DNA of 64,000 nt, taken from NCBI GenBank assembly GCA_039111635.1, contig JBCAQO010000012.1, positions 744,001 through 808,000 on the forward strand, written 5' to 3'. Positions 11,701 through 22,884 of the stretch are shown here, one piece after another. Under the pieces are notes generated by a model. The model saw only the letters and a list, made by a program, of their open reading frames with translations. It made no database searches and was not told the origin of the DNA. The stretch's first letter is position 1, and every line of letters begins with the position of its first letter. A program made the position numbers and the translations under genes. This stretch comes from Heterobasidion occidentale (Eukaryota > Basidiomycota > Agaricomycetes > Russulales > Bondarzewiaceae).

Positions 11701-13566
11701 GGTTTCTTCTGAATTCGTGGCCAGAATGAAGTATAAACTGAGAGACGTTGCACTGAAGAGGATGGCGGCAGAGCAAGAGGTTCGTTGTTCATCCTCCTTG
11801 GTGCTCGTACATCAAATTGAATCATTAGCACAGTCAGCGGATGCCACTGTGGAAGATGAGGAATGTCCCATCTGTTTCGACATATTCACCGCTGCAATTG
11901 TTACGCCATGCACTCACATATTCTGCCGCGAGTGCATCGGTGAGTCTCATTCGTTCAACAGCAATTTTTCGATGCTGATGCTATGACAGGCAACGTTTTG
12001 GCTGTTCCCCGGGTTGACGATGTCAATGATCAACAAAAATACAAGGCCAACGAACATCCTTGTACGTCCCTGAAATAAGCTACATAGATCGACACTTTAA
12101 CTCTTTCTCAGGCCCCACGTGTCGTTCACCTATATGCAAGGAGAAGTTGTATGCTCGCTCGGCATTCATGCCTACAGATGAGGACTTGAAGGCGCTGAGC
12201 GAGGCACAGGCCTCCGGATCAAACGCGCCGGGACAACGCTCCTACACCAGATTGGACTCCGATATCGAGATGCTTGACGACGAAGCAGTCAAGCCCATCG
12301 ACGTGAAGGGTAAGGGCAGAGCGCGTCGCTTTGTCGCTAGGAAAAGACTTCTTCGTAAGGCGTACGACTCCGAGACGACTCGGAGCACGAGGACGCGGAT
12401 GACGATCTCAGCGACTTCATTGTGCAAAGTGACGAAGATGAAGAGGAGAAGGAGGAGAGGATGAAGTTGAAGAAGCGCCTGGGAAAGACGAAGGCCAGGC
12501 CGATCGTGTTGGATTCGGATGACGACGAAGTCGTCTTCGGAAAGAAGAAGCATGTGCAAGATCTGCCAAAGGAGCAATTAAGTTGATGCCCAAGTTCTTG
12601 CCATCAACCAAGATGAAGGTGCGTTCGCTGTTATGGTTTGGTTCGGGGGTCGCATTTCTAATATTACACTCTGCAGCACATGATGGAATTACTGTGTGAC
12701 TGGGCAAACAAGAATCCAAACGAGAAGGTTACGGACGTTCCCTTATCACTACGAGAGCTCCTTGGCTGACCCTCCTGCGTACCCAGACCATTGTCATCTC
12801 TCAGTGGACTCAGTGTCTAACGCTTGTTTCCGACTATCTGACAGAGAGAGGCATCGTGCACGTCAAGTATGCCATCCATCACTCTCTACTTTCGCATGAA
12901 GATGATCCTCATATGCTGCCTCCAATCACAGATACCAGGGCAATATGGCTCGCAACAAACGCGACCAGGCCGTCCGCGTCTTCATGGGCAAGGACTCGGC
13001 CACAGTGATGTTGATGTCCCTCAAGTGCGGCGGTGTTGGCTTGAACTTGACTCGCGCGAATCGTCAGTATATCTCTGTTTTCTTCCTTCTCTGTATGCGA
13101 CCTCAATTTATCCCGGTTCTACCTACAGGTGTGATATCACTCGACCTGGCATGGAGCTCGGCTGTTGAGAGTCAAGCATTCGATCGTGTCCACCGTTTGG
13201 GCCAGATGCGAGAGGTGTTCGTGCATAGACTTGTGATTGAGAACACGGTCGAGGATCGAGTGCTGATGCTGCAAGAGCGCAAGGTTCGTTGTTTGCTTTG
13301 AGTATGTCCGATTGCAATTGACGTGGGTTTGTTATAGCAAGCTCTTGCAGATGGAAGCCTTGGAGAGGGCGCAGGCAAGAAGCTTGGACGTGAGTACACG
13401 TCATATTCTACGATAGAGGAAGTTCATAACCCGAAATCCGCAGGATTGAGCGTCAAGGAATTGGCGAACTGTGAGTACCAAACAAATCAGCTCGTCTTCT
13501 GCATTGCTGATCCTGTTTTGTGAATCAGTGTTCGGTTTGGACCACCGTGGCCGAGTGCTGAATTAG
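8703..13566 (+). CDS. SNF2-family ATPase with inserted RING finger (Uls1/Rad5 group)
   Basis: Nuclear SWI2/SNF2 translocase with an internal RING, the architecture of Uls1, Rad5/HLTF and fission yeast Rrp1/Rrp2, which act in DNA repair and SUMO-targeted ubiquitylation. Start ATG at 8703; stop TAG at 13564. The long N-terminus is disordered with one coiled stretch. Motor motifs in order: MPHQAIGVAWMLDRE (Q region), CLSDEMGLGKT (Walker A), APLALLDQW, LDEAQ (Walker B), WALTGTPI, LLRRKKDTMLDGKR, then RING CPICFDIF...CTHIFCRECI...CPTC, then VISQWTQCL, GGVGLNLT and AFDRVHRLGQ. LIDLSLFD and PIVLDSDDDE look like SUMO-interacting motifs. About 15 introns. Three frame breaks, each like one missing base, lie at about 10096, 12374 and 12580; the first is just before Walker A. 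If real, the gene is dead. The subfamily is inferred from RING position and the SIM-like motifs. Confidence 0.88.
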
Positions 13567-13927
13567 ACCAACACTCGGACAGTCATTCCCACATATACCC
13601 CCCACTGTCTATGATCCCACTCACAAATTACAGGCGCCCAAATTTTCCGTCCTTCCCTCTCGATGAACATGATTAGATACCTTGCTCGTTCTTTACTCAT
13701 CATGCTTACCTCTATTCGCTCTCTATGACGTTCGTATTGCCCCTTTATTAATCAGTGCTTAGACCGAATAGTTTCGACATTGCATCGTAGATTTTCCAGG
13801 GTTAAACACAGCGCGCGCGCATGTAGATATGGTCATCTGTAATGGTTAGACATGATTTCCAATGATATGAATTTTGTATATGTTTTCAGGTTCGAAAGGA
13901 GTAATGTCAATTGATCGACTATGGAGA
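13567..13927. other. Shared 3' region of two convergent genes
   Basis: AT-richer stretch between the stop of the SNF2 gene and the stop of the ribosome recycling factor gene. It probably holds both 3'UTRs and polyadenylation sites. A short GC dinucleotide run lies at about 13810-13820. No gene is seen. Confidence 0.5.
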
Positions 13928-15091
13928 TTATCGAGTACCAGTGCTCTTCTTGAGTTGCGCCAGGACGGTGTCGACCTCACCTATGAAACGGTCATGCAAT
14001 TTTTGAAACTACCACGATAAATGGCCCGACGAGGACGATAGTAAAGGAAGAAAGAAAATGGGACGTTGGATCAGCAGGCAGGCGCGAGGGCGGGACGGGC
14101 AGCAGCGGGAAGAGGCACCTCGTCAATCTCGACGGAATGTTTTCCGTATTTTCCTTTCTTGATGCTCACTTGATGCTGCTTTCTTATCTGCGCGCGCGTG
14201 TCTTCGGCAAGCCGCGCGGCGGAATGGTACATCGCGAGCCGGGAGTCTACAGTCGGCCTGCCAGCATGGTACAGAGAAAGCGGAGTCAGTGTGATTCTGA
14301 CAATTACGGAATATATGACCATGAGAACAAGGAGTCTTCGCGAAGAGGGAAAGGGTGTTTTGAAGGAGAATGAGTAGATGCGCACTTTGGTATGGGAATT
14401 TTGATCGTACGCTCGTCGGCACGCTGAGGGACGATGTTGGGCAGCTTGGAGTCGTAAAGGGCCGCTTCCACGTGTTTGAGAGTCTACTAGAGCGAGCACA
14501 GAACGTCGAGGTCAGAAATGCACATACATTCAAAGAACAAGCAGCAAATATTGGCATTCATATATGCGCCTACACATCTGGAGCGAGAGCACTCACATCT
14601 GCATCAAACACCGTGATGATGAGCATCGAACCGTCCCGCACACCGACCGTCGCCACCTCCTCCAAGCGCACTCGCGTGTCCTCTCCGCCCTCGCTCTCAG
14701 CGCTGGGTAACGCGACGCGGACGGGCGACAGCAGCTGCGGTGTGACGCGCCCACTCGCTCGCGCGTCGAGCTGTGCGGCCTCGCGGCGGAACCACTCCAC
14801 CGCGGTGCTCATTTTTGCAGACGCGCGCTCATGTTCAGCCTGCGCTTCTGGATCGGATAGGGCTTGTTGAGATCCCGGGACCAAGGATGAGGTCGCGACG
14901 GGGCTTCGTTTGCTTGAGGGCGCGTCCCACGGCTGGTCACGGTTTCTGGATTTCGCCTTGGAAGCATAAGAGCGAGATATGGTTTCAGGGAAAGATGATA
15001 GACGAGGGCAATGCACCAGACAATGTGTGTATGGTGCAGGATGAGCAAAATTTATAAGAGAAGACCGAAAGCCTAGTCGAAAGACTGACAT
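13928..15091 (-). CDS. RRF1: Mitochondrial ribosome recycling factor
   Basis: Releases mitoribosomes from mRNA after termination, together with mitochondrial EF-G2. Start ATG at 15091; the first ~50 residues are rich in Ser, Arg and hydrophobics without acids (SRSYASKAKSRN at the end), a typical mitochondrial presequence. Exon 1 carries KMSTAVEWFRREAAQLDARA, GRVTPQLLSPVRV and EEVATVGVRDGSMLIITVF. After a ~75-nt intron comes TLKHVEAALYDSKLPNIVPQ and IKIPIPKPTVD; a further intron leads to MYHSAARLAEDTRAQIRKQ; the last exon gives FQKLHDRFIGEVDTVLAQL and ends at 13928. Phases match at all three introns. Family, order and length (~270 aa with presequence) are as expected. Convergent with the SNF2 gene. 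Confidence 0.93.
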
Positions 15092-15468
15092 GGTGAGCGG
15101 CGAACAGTTTCTTCGTCACTGGCAAAGAATGGAAAGCGCCACATTGGAGCACATGATCTCGAAGGAATGGGAGATCAAATAATTTTGCTGGTCGAAGTGT
15201 GCATGACATTGGATGGCTTTCCAAACTAAACTTGGATCGCGCTGAGAGACGTTCGAAAACAGAATGGATAGCGGTACTTCTACGTTGGTTAGCAACGAAA
15301 ATCGATAGCAATAGAAAGCAGAACAATGCGACCTGCAAGTTGAGAAAGCAACAAGAACAAAACCCGAACATGACAAAAGTATGTTAAGGACAACTATAGA
15401 GATATCGAAAGAAATTTTACAACCAATGGACAGATCGTGTCAACGCAGTCCATGGAAAATTGAGGAAG
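15092..15468. other. Intergenic region upstream of RRF1
   Basis: AT-richer than its surroundings; it should contain the RRF1 promoter (minus direction). No gene or clear motif is seen. Confidence 0.4.
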
Positions 15469-15920
15469 CTAAGCGGCGGGCATCTCGCTGCGTGGGTACA
15501 GCTCGATGGTAATTTTCATGCGTGGACCGTCATGGTAGCTCTGATAAATGACCTCTGGAGTCTGGAAGCGAGGCAGCACGCACCTGCCCGGCCTCGGGCA
15601 CCTCCTGGTGCGCAACATAGGAATCGGTCGAAAGGAACGAAAATGCTCTGTCCTGAGGCTGGACAGAGCTTGAGATTGGTGTCTCATAAGGGTCGAGAGT
15701 CATGCTGGATGACTGAGCCCGAATAAGTCACTGCAGTCGCAGCTTGGCTATTAGGTGTGAATCTCTGGCCATGAGGATCTGCAGGGTAGTGTTCTGATGT
15801 TGTGCCTCCGGCATAAGGATGGTCATAATATGCAGTCGTGTCGGAGGGCTGAGACCATGTTTCCATGGAGGACATCCCATTAGCGACCGTCAATGCAGCC
15901 TGAATACTGGGAGGTCCCAT
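15469..15920 (-). pseudogene. Small uncharacterised gene with a disrupted frame
   Basis: From the ATG at 15920 the minus strand reads MGPPSIQAALTVANGMSSM, METWSQPSDTTAYYDH and onward to SGSVIQ at about 15707, where the frame closes. A second frame continues with MTLDPYETPISSSVQPQD and SFLSTDSYVAHQEVPEAGQ, and a third with TPEVIYQSYHDGPRMKI ending in RSEMPAA at 15469. All three pieces have protein-like composition (Tyr-, Ser-, Pro-rich) and adjoin one another, so one ~150-aa protein interrupted twice is likely. The second gap coincides with a 22-nt GT...AG stretch, too short for a normal intron. No family is recognised. Confidence 0.35.
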
Positions 15921-16120
15921 GATCTATAGGTAACCGCGACATGGAATTGAGAGGAGAAAGACTTTGAGGCCCCCACCCCCTCACCCAACTCAAGCAAGCT
16001 CAAGTAGCATAGCTTCAAGGTGATCTGAATGGTAGACAGTAAACTTCCGCCGGAACTGTGACTCGCTGTGAGTACAGAAAGAACGAGAACAAAACATACA
16101 GAAGCTGACTCCAGTGGATA
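15921..16120. other. Short gap before the tRNA pseudogene
   Basis: Nothing recognisable; probably the promoter of the disrupted small gene on the minus strand. Confidence 0.3.
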
Positions 16121-16202
16121 TGACCACACCGCAGGGCCCAGGGGTCGGACCTGCAATCTTTACCCCTCGTAGTCAGACGCGATGCCGATTCGCCAGGCAT
16201 CC
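16121..16202 (-). pseudogene. tRNA-Arg(ACG) pseudogene
   Basis: Read on the minus strand, the 5' half matches the intact tRNA-Arg genes at 50060 and 50968 almost exactly: TGGCGA, GGCATCGCGTCTGACTACGA covers the D arm, 5' anticodon stem and ACG anticodon. The 3' half keeps AGATTGCAGG and CGACCCCTG, but the 3' anticodon-stem partner is missing and the T stem is split by inserted bases before TGTGGTCA. The acceptor 5' strand is GGATGCC instead of GGCCGCC. It therefore cannot fold into a full cloverleaf. It lies about 290 bp downstream of the GH16 stop on the same strand. Confidence 0.7.
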
Positions 16203-16492
16203 AATTCGAACCTTCGGTGACACATTGAGACAAAATGCCGATCTGCCGCTGGTAGCGGACAAAAGCGCTCAATCATAAAGTGTAGGCATATTGTAATCAC
16301 GAGTGCATGTCCACACAAATGGGTATATATTCAACAGTCCATTCCAAAAATCACCATCTCTATATCCCGAATGAGAACAGTCAAAACCAGATCATAGTCC
16401 ATCGTCCAAGATCAAGATCGAAATCCAAGTCAACGCGAACAGACGAGCAACGAAGCATCCAGTCGATGGAAACCACCGCGAGCGCACCAAGA

Positions 16493-18219
16493 TCAGTATC
16501 CCACCCACCCTAGGGCAACTGACACCCCAGTCAACAAGGACGCCAGAACGAACCCTGCGTCAGAACCTCTTGCCCGAGACGTCTCCGTCGAGCCTGGCAA
16601 CCCACTAGACGCAGCTGCGAGCGTGCTCGTGACCGTGGCCACGGCGGTCCCCGAGTTGGCTGGTGCAGCAGATATGGCGCTGGATGGGGGTATGGCCGAG
16701 GCCGAGGCCGGCGGAGCAGAAGGAGCGGCTGGCGTAGCGGAAGCGGCCGGGGCAGCCAGAGTTGTGTACGCTCGGAGGTAGGACACATCGAAGTACGCGT
16801 CGTCGAACTTTGGCGAACCTGGGCCCAGCACGCTATCCTGATACTGGATATTAGGAGAACGTCAGTTACAATATGCAATAGATGTGGCGGAGCGCGCTCA
16901 CGCAAAGACCAGTCGGTCCTGTTTTTCCACACGAAGGGCCATAGAATTGAGGCACGCCGGCCCTAAAACGTATCATATGAGGCAAAGTCCACAGTCACAC
17001 CTGAAGTTCGAGCTGACCAGTCTCCGCAAAGGGTGATATCGAATATCAGCTGTTGAGGCGTGAAGTATTGACTGATGTTGCAGGTGGATGCAGGATAGCT
17101 GGCGGAGGGCGTCCCAAAATCTGAAATATCGAGAGCGGAGGTAGACGTCGCGCTCAAAATAGATTTTGGGACGTTTCGCGCGCTAATGCAGAATAGAACG
17201 CAAGAAGTCTCGCAGTGCACACGATGAACGTCCGAGAAGAACGTACGCTCCAGAACCACATACTGCAAGCAGAGCAAGGATCAGATTAGAAGATCATGGA
17301 AGACAGGAAGATCGACCCCACGCACAATATGCCCGCGGTGTCGAACTGCGTCGCCCACACACCTCCACCGGCCTGCGCGAACCCTTCGTTGTAGCTGTTG
17401 GGCGCGGACTCTATGACGACGCATCCGCTCCCCTCGGAGCAGTTTGTCGCTGTCGGGTGTCCCGACTGTGCGGAGCCAGGCGCGAGCGTGCATCCGGGTA
17501 GGGTGTGCAGGGCGTATTGGTTGTTCGATGCAAGGTTGATGGCTTCAATGATGTCAATCTCGCCGTCATCTTTTTACGTCGCGAACGAGGATTTTAGATT
17601 TCGAAACATTTAGGTGTATGGGTGCTCGAACATACTTTGGCCATAGAGTACCCTTCGTCCAAAACGCAGGCCAGACCTAGAACGTTAGATCAATAAAGAT
17701 GGTTTTGTGTCACGACGTGAAGATAGAACACGAACGGAGCAGCCGAAAGGAATGTGAAGAAGGTCTACGACCCACAGACTGCCAATATCGTAAAAATCCT
17801 GCGACGTAATGCGGACCTATGTGGCAAAATTCAGGGAAGACTGGAAAAAAAGACCAGGGAGGCGCACCGAGTTTCGTTTTGATTGGAGGGGATGTTAGAG
17901 CTGTTGTCTACCTTCATGATGGCATGGCCTCGTGCGTCAGTGTACGCAAGATTTTGCGTGATCGCAGAAGACCGGTTGAGCCACCACACATCGCCTGAAG
18001 ACCATATGCGTTCGATTCAAAGATCCGTTCAGAAACAGTGCGCACAGTGGATCACTAAGCCCTGTTCAACTCACCGAGCGTCAAATTATCCCAACTGCCA
18101 TAGAAATCCCACCGGTCGAAAAAACTCTGTCCCGAGTACTCGCGCACGACGTCGTAGCAAGACGCGCCCAGCACAAAAGAGAGCAGGCACCCGGAGACCG
18201 CGCGCCAGGACACAACCAT
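16493..18219 (-). CDS. GH16 endo-beta-glucanase with GPI-type tail (copy 1)
   Basis: Secreted laminarinase-like GH16 glycoside hydrolase acting on beta-1,3(4)-glucans in the cell wall or substrate. Start ATG at 18219; a hydrophobic signal peptide ends near SFVLGASCYDVV. Family blocks follow in exon order: YSGQSFFDRWDFYGSWDNLT, GDVWWLNRSSAITQNLAYTD, DFYDIGSLWVVDLLHIPFG, VWPAFWTKG, then the catalytic DGEIDIIEAIN (E-x-D-x-x-E), NNQYALHTLPGC, WFWS, TSALDISDFGTPSASYP and YFDVSYLRAY. After that comes an Ala/Ser/Pro-rich linker and a hydrophobic end (AGFVLASLLTGVSVALGW), typical of a GPI attachment signal. About eight introns; exon layout matches the tandem paralogue at 19709-21536. No damage is seen. 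Confidence 0.9.
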
Positions 18220-19708
18220 CGTGTGTGTTCGAATGCACTAGAGGCGCCAAGGTGAAGGGATGGATGGGTGGGCGAGGGGAGCTGATACGGTTGAAACCCA
18301 CTAAGAAGAAGTATAAGAGCAAAACCTTGTTGAACCGTGCCCCGAGAGGCGCCCTCGAATTCCCTTGCGCAGAAGTCCCTCGCCGATGCGCGGCGGACGG
18401 AGCCGTGTGTGAGAACGCAGCTGACCCACGATATCAATGCGTGCGAGGCCATCCTCGTGCTACATCAAACCTCATCAGCCTCATGCATGTTCAATCCCAA
18501 TATTGACACTGGCGCGCATAGACTTCGGGGATATCGCGTTCCTGATCGGGTAGTCCTTCCCGCCGTACATCACAGATAAGTCGCTCGAATCGCTGCCGTT
18601 TGCGCCTCAAATTGCAAGGATGGTGGCAATCGCATCGATTCAGGCCGAAACGTGCCTTGCTAAATGTTGACTTCTTAGGCCCATCCTTGAGGCAGTCTCG
18701 CAGTGGACACCACATAGTCACCACATATGCTCACATATGCAGCGCCCGAAGAAGAGTGACTCGGAGACGCTATCAAAGAAGAGAGGACAACGGAGTCATG
18801 AGCAGCTCATCAGATGGTAGGTAGGCTTGGAGATGTCCATTTCTCGAATGGTCAAGCACTTACCATTGTACCGATGACTTCGATAGGGCGCTGAGGTGAG
18901 TTGGCGCTCGCGGCGGGCAGTGTTCTGGCGGGCAGTGTCTTCGGAACGATTTGAAAGCTGTATGATATGATCAAACACTCTAGTTGAACAATGAATCTGA
19001 TCAAGAGTGAAGGCACGACACTGGTTCTGGGATGCAGGGTGAGTACGACGGTATGACGGTCATCGTGGTAGGAGAACAAGGGAACACGTAGATCTAGATC
19101 TAATCTAATCCGGCCACGGTAGGTTCCCCAGAATCCCCACTGAAAACTTAGCAGATTGGCCGAACACTCGATCGACAATGCGTTCTCAAACTTTCGTTTA
19201 TCGAAGAGCAAGGTTTTGCGAATAAAGAATTATCGACGACACTCAGATCGCGCAAAAGCGAAAACATTCCACAAACAGCGTCGCAAAGTCTGGTCTCTAC
19301 GCACGGACCCGATCACAACCAACCCACAGCAACAAAAAAGACGTAACGTAGGTGCGCATGCAAGTATTGTCGAAAGTCATCCGTTCATGAATCTATGCAA
19401 CCTCTGGGACGCACCACGGCGGAAACAATTCGGTGTCGTAAGGTATTCTCATCGCAGCCAGTCCCACCCGTTCCGCATTAAAAGACTCCAATCCCAGTCC
19501 GTCTGCCAGCCAGGTGGTCCGTTGCCGTCATCGTCACCGTCATCAACATCATCAAGGTCATAAAAAAATAAAACAAGAAAAGAATGGACCGAAGTCAACG
19601 ATAGCCCGCCCGGCCCACCAGCGTCCGAGTCGACGAAAAACATCGCGCCAAGCAAGGGCGCGGAGCGTGAACATCAGCGTCAGCGATCACAGCACACCCC
19701 GACCCGCC
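18220..19708. other. Region between the two GH16 genes
   Basis: No gene can be supported. The part nearest 18220 should be the promoter of copy 1. Short open frames on both strands show no family resemblance and no matched splice sites. Confidence 0.4.
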
Positions 19709-21536
19709 TCACGGCAGCCCGAGCCCAAGCGACACCAGACCCACCAAGCACGCCGCCAGCACCGCGGCACTCGCCCCGAGTCCGGCCCGACCAACAGCGG
19801 CATTCGGCGACGTGTTCGCGGTGTCCGCGAGCCCGGTCGACGCGGAGGCGCCCGCGCCCGTGGGCGTCGCGACGGCCGGTACGACTGTTTGTCCGCTCGG
19901 GATCGACCACGCGCCGCTGGCGGCGGGCGTGGGGGCGGGCGCGCCCGTCGTGTAGGCACGGATGTAGGAGACCTCGAAGTAGGCATTGTCGTATTTGGGG
20001 GACCCGGGGCCGACGACGTTGTCGTCGTACTATGGCGCGGGGGGGACGAACATAAACAAAAAGAGTTACAAAAAGAATTGGTGGGCGTAAGGGCGGAGGG
20101 AAAAGAGACGCACGCAACGGCCGGTGGGACCGGAACCTCCGCATTGAGGGGTGTAGAATTGTGACAGCCCAGCCCTAGATTTTGAAAGAAAAGGTGACGT
20201 CGTCAGTCCGATCAACATGCCCCAGAGTTTGCTCAACTGCAGTAGCATTAGCGCGTCATTGAAAAATGGCACACACCATTGTCCACAGAGGGTGATGTCC
20301 AGCACGAGCTGCTGTGCACTGAAGAACTGCGGGATGTTGCAGCTGTAAGCGGGGTAGCTCGCCGAAGGGGTGCCGAAGTCCGTGATGTCAATCGCCGAGG
20401 TGGAGGTTGCGTGCAGGATGGATTGGGGAATGTTTGCACGCTGAAGTTGCGGTACGTGTTGTATGACACGTTCATTGTGAGCGTTTAATATACAGGCTAT
20501 GAATAGACGAGATAAAAGATGACTCACGCTCCAGAACCAGATACTGCGCGCGACAGGTTGTGCCCATTCAGTCAACATACACAACGCACGTGCGATATGC
20601 GTCCAGATCCAGAACGGACACTCACAATATCCCAGCGACATCGAACTGCGTCGCCCACACGCCTCCTCCCGCCTGCGCAAAACCCTCATTGTAGCTATTC
20701 GGTGCGGCCTCGGCGACGATGCACCCGCTCGCGGTGGAGCAGTCCATCGTGCCAGACTGGCCCGTCTGCCACGCGCCGGGCGTCTGCGAGCACCCGGGCA
20801 GCGTGTGCAGCGCGTACTGATTGTTCGGCATCAAATTGATAGCCTCAATGATATCGATCTCCCCGTTATCTACGACGAAGTTGGGTTGTTGGTGCGTGGA
20901 TTAGCACGGGGAAAATGTCATCGTACCAGGCCATACGGGGCCCTTAGTCCAGAATGCTGGCCAAACCTACGACGAAGGGTGTGAAGCAAACGAAGGGGAC
21001 TGAGTTAAGTTTTGATCATGCTATGCTCAAGCAAAGAAAAACACACGGAACAGCCATATGGAATGTGTGTGAGGTCGATAACCCAAAGGCTGCCTACGCC
21101 ATAAGAATCTTGAGAAGTGATGCGGATCTATGACGGCATCAATTCAGCAATCGGGCCAGGCGATCATTCTAGGTGTCGGTGACGCACCGAGTTCCGCTTC
21201 TGGTTCCACGGGACATTCGAGTTGTTATCGACCTTGAGCACCGCCCGGCCTTGAGCATCTGTGTATGCAAGACCCTGTTCGAGCGCAGAGGTCCGGTCTA
21301 ACCACCATACATCGCCTGACGATTCATCCGGGGCGCGTGAGCTTCTGTATGTACGGATCAAAAGAACGCGCAGGGGGCGACGCACCGAGTGTCAAATTGT
21401 CCCAGCTCCCGTAGAAGTCCCACCGATCAAAGAAACTCTGGCCCGAGTACTCGCGGACCATGTCGTAGCACGCCGCAGTGGGCAGCAGAGGGAGCACCGA
21501 GAAGAGAAAGGCCCGCCATGAAGGAAACGCAGGCAT
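19709..21536 (-). CDS. GH16 endo-beta-glucanase with GPI-type tail (copy 2)
   Basis: Paralogue of the gene at 16493-18219 in the same orientation. Start ATG at 21536; signal peptide MPAFPSWRAFLFSVLPLLP then TAACYDMVREYSGQSFFDRW. Further blocks: YGSWDNLTLG, GDVWWLDRTSALEQGLAYTD, GEIDIIEAINL (catalytic), NNQYALHTLPGC, NSYNEGFAQAGGGVWATQFD, NIPQSILHATSTSAIDITDF, QLVLDITLCGQW, GPGSPKYDNAYFEVSYIRAY. The end is a Thr/Ala/Pro/Ser-rich linker and a hydrophobic tail (LGASAAVLAACLVGLVSLG), stop at 19709. Exon borders correspond to copy 1, so this is a tandem duplication of an intron-containing gene. Probably wall-anchored by GPI; whether it remodels self wall or degrades external glucan is not visible. 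Confidence 0.9.
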
Positions 21537-21983
21537 CGTGAGTGGATATAATATCTATGTTGTCTGTAGTGGATACAAGGTTCAGCAGAGAAGACGGGCG
21601 GCAAAAGCAGAGACTGGGAGCTCTATATAAGTCAGAGAGAATGTAAAATAAACCGAGGCGCTGTGACAAAGGCTGTAGCGGTCGTGCGTCAGATCGGACG
21701 TGTTGACGCTGCAAACGGGCGAGCAGAGAGACGGAAGGGGTCGAGGGTTTCCCACTCCAAAAACAAACCCTCCAACGTGCCCGCTGTGCATGCCATCAGC
21801 CAACCTTGCGGCAGAACGCGGCAGACGCGCCCGGTCGACGCGCCTCGTGTTGCATCACGTGATACAAGTGTCCTGTGGACTCTCGGAGCAGCCGGCAGGA
21901 CCCCCGGAGACGGCCGGCATCCTCGACAGACACATCCACTCGACGAGTTCCAACTCACAACCTCTCCTCCATTTCTATTCGCC
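21537..21983. promoter_or_regulatory. Divergent promoter between GH16 copy 2 and ATP19
   Basis: About 450 bp between two start codons pointing apart. A TATATAA-like stretch at about 21623-21629 lies on the GH16 side. No other motif is claimed. Confidence 0.4.
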
Positions 21984-22431
21984 ATGTCTTAGTGCGCACT
22001 CTCTTATCTTTTCAGTCATCTACCGTGCATGCTCACAGCCTCGCGCGGGTACTCGTATAGCGTGATTCTTGGCCGGGCCGTCAAAACGGAATTCCTCGCG
22101 TTGGGCACGCTCGTCGGCACTGCCGCGCTTTCCTACGCCGCTGCGTCCGGCGGGAGCAAGGAGGCTCCCAAGACCTCGCTCCAGGAGGTGAAGGACTCCG
22201 TCAAGATTGATTCGAGCTCCAAGTGAGTGTTCGCGCCCTGCCTTGATTTTCTTGTTGTCTAGTGGTCTGACTGGCACGTTGTCTGCGCTTTCATTTTCGC
22301 GTCTGCAGGGAGGAAGAGGACTTGTACGTGCTCCGTTTGTGCTATATTATAGGTGTTTGCAGCCGTTGCTTATCCGGTTGGATAGCATCAAGACCTTTAT
22401 CGCAGAGGCAGAGAAGGAGTCAAAACACTGA
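21984..22431 (+). CDS. ATP19: Mitochondrial ATP synthase subunit k
   Basis: Small inner-membrane subunit of the F1Fo ATP synthase dimer interface. Coding exons 21984-21991, 22061-22222, 22309-22323 and 22386-22431 give a 76-residue protein starting MSYVILGRAVKTEFLALGTL, with one transmembrane helix (LALGTLVGTAALSYAAA) and an acidic-basic tail EEEDFIKTFIAEAEKE. The ILGR and EFLALGT blocks and the EDFIKxFIxEAEKE end are the fungal subunit k signature. The first coding exon is only 8 nt and the third 15 nt; all introns are GT-AG. An in-frame reading from 22029 would begin later but lacks the conserved MSY start, so the spliced start is preferred. Confidence 0.88.
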
Positions 22432-22860
22432 GTGCGGGTGGACATGCGATTTGACGTGGGCGGGGAATGCTGTAGCGAGCAGACGTAGACGCTTAGAAGT
22501 TCGAGCAATACAACTCTGCAACTTCGGTTCTCTTTCGCACCTTTGACCCTATAGCCTTGGTTTGTGTGAACACCCCGTCGTCCATCTGCGAAAACATTTT
22601 ATTGAAAACATAAACACTCGTATCCGAAACGTGAGTAGGCGGTGGCTGACTAGCGCGGCCGCCATCGTTCCAAAGTCTCCAAGAATCGATTTCGTTCCCC
22701 CACCGCAGCCGGCTGTCGATACCCGCTCTTTGCACTTGCACCATACCAATCCCATCTACCTATCTGTTCACACCTCTATTCTATTCGTTACTACCCGACA
22801 CACAAGCAGCGTATCTGCAACTACTCTGACACTCTCTACACAGGATCGTCTACACAAGTA
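22432..22860. other. Intergenic region upstream of the DUF4048-like gene
   Basis: No gene is seen. The last ~100 bp before 22861 are CT/CA-rich, as in basidiomycete promoters and leaders. Confidence 0.35.
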
Positions 22861-22884
22861 ATGAATCTGGATTTACGAACATGA
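22861..22884 (+). promoter_or_regulatory. Upstream ORF overlapping the main start
   Basis: An ATG at 22861 opens a 7-codon frame (MNLDLRT) whose TGA overlaps the main ATG at 22881 in an ATGA arrangement. Such overlap usually makes translation of the main frame depend on leaky scanning or reinitiation. No ATG in the main frame precedes it. Confidence 0.55.
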
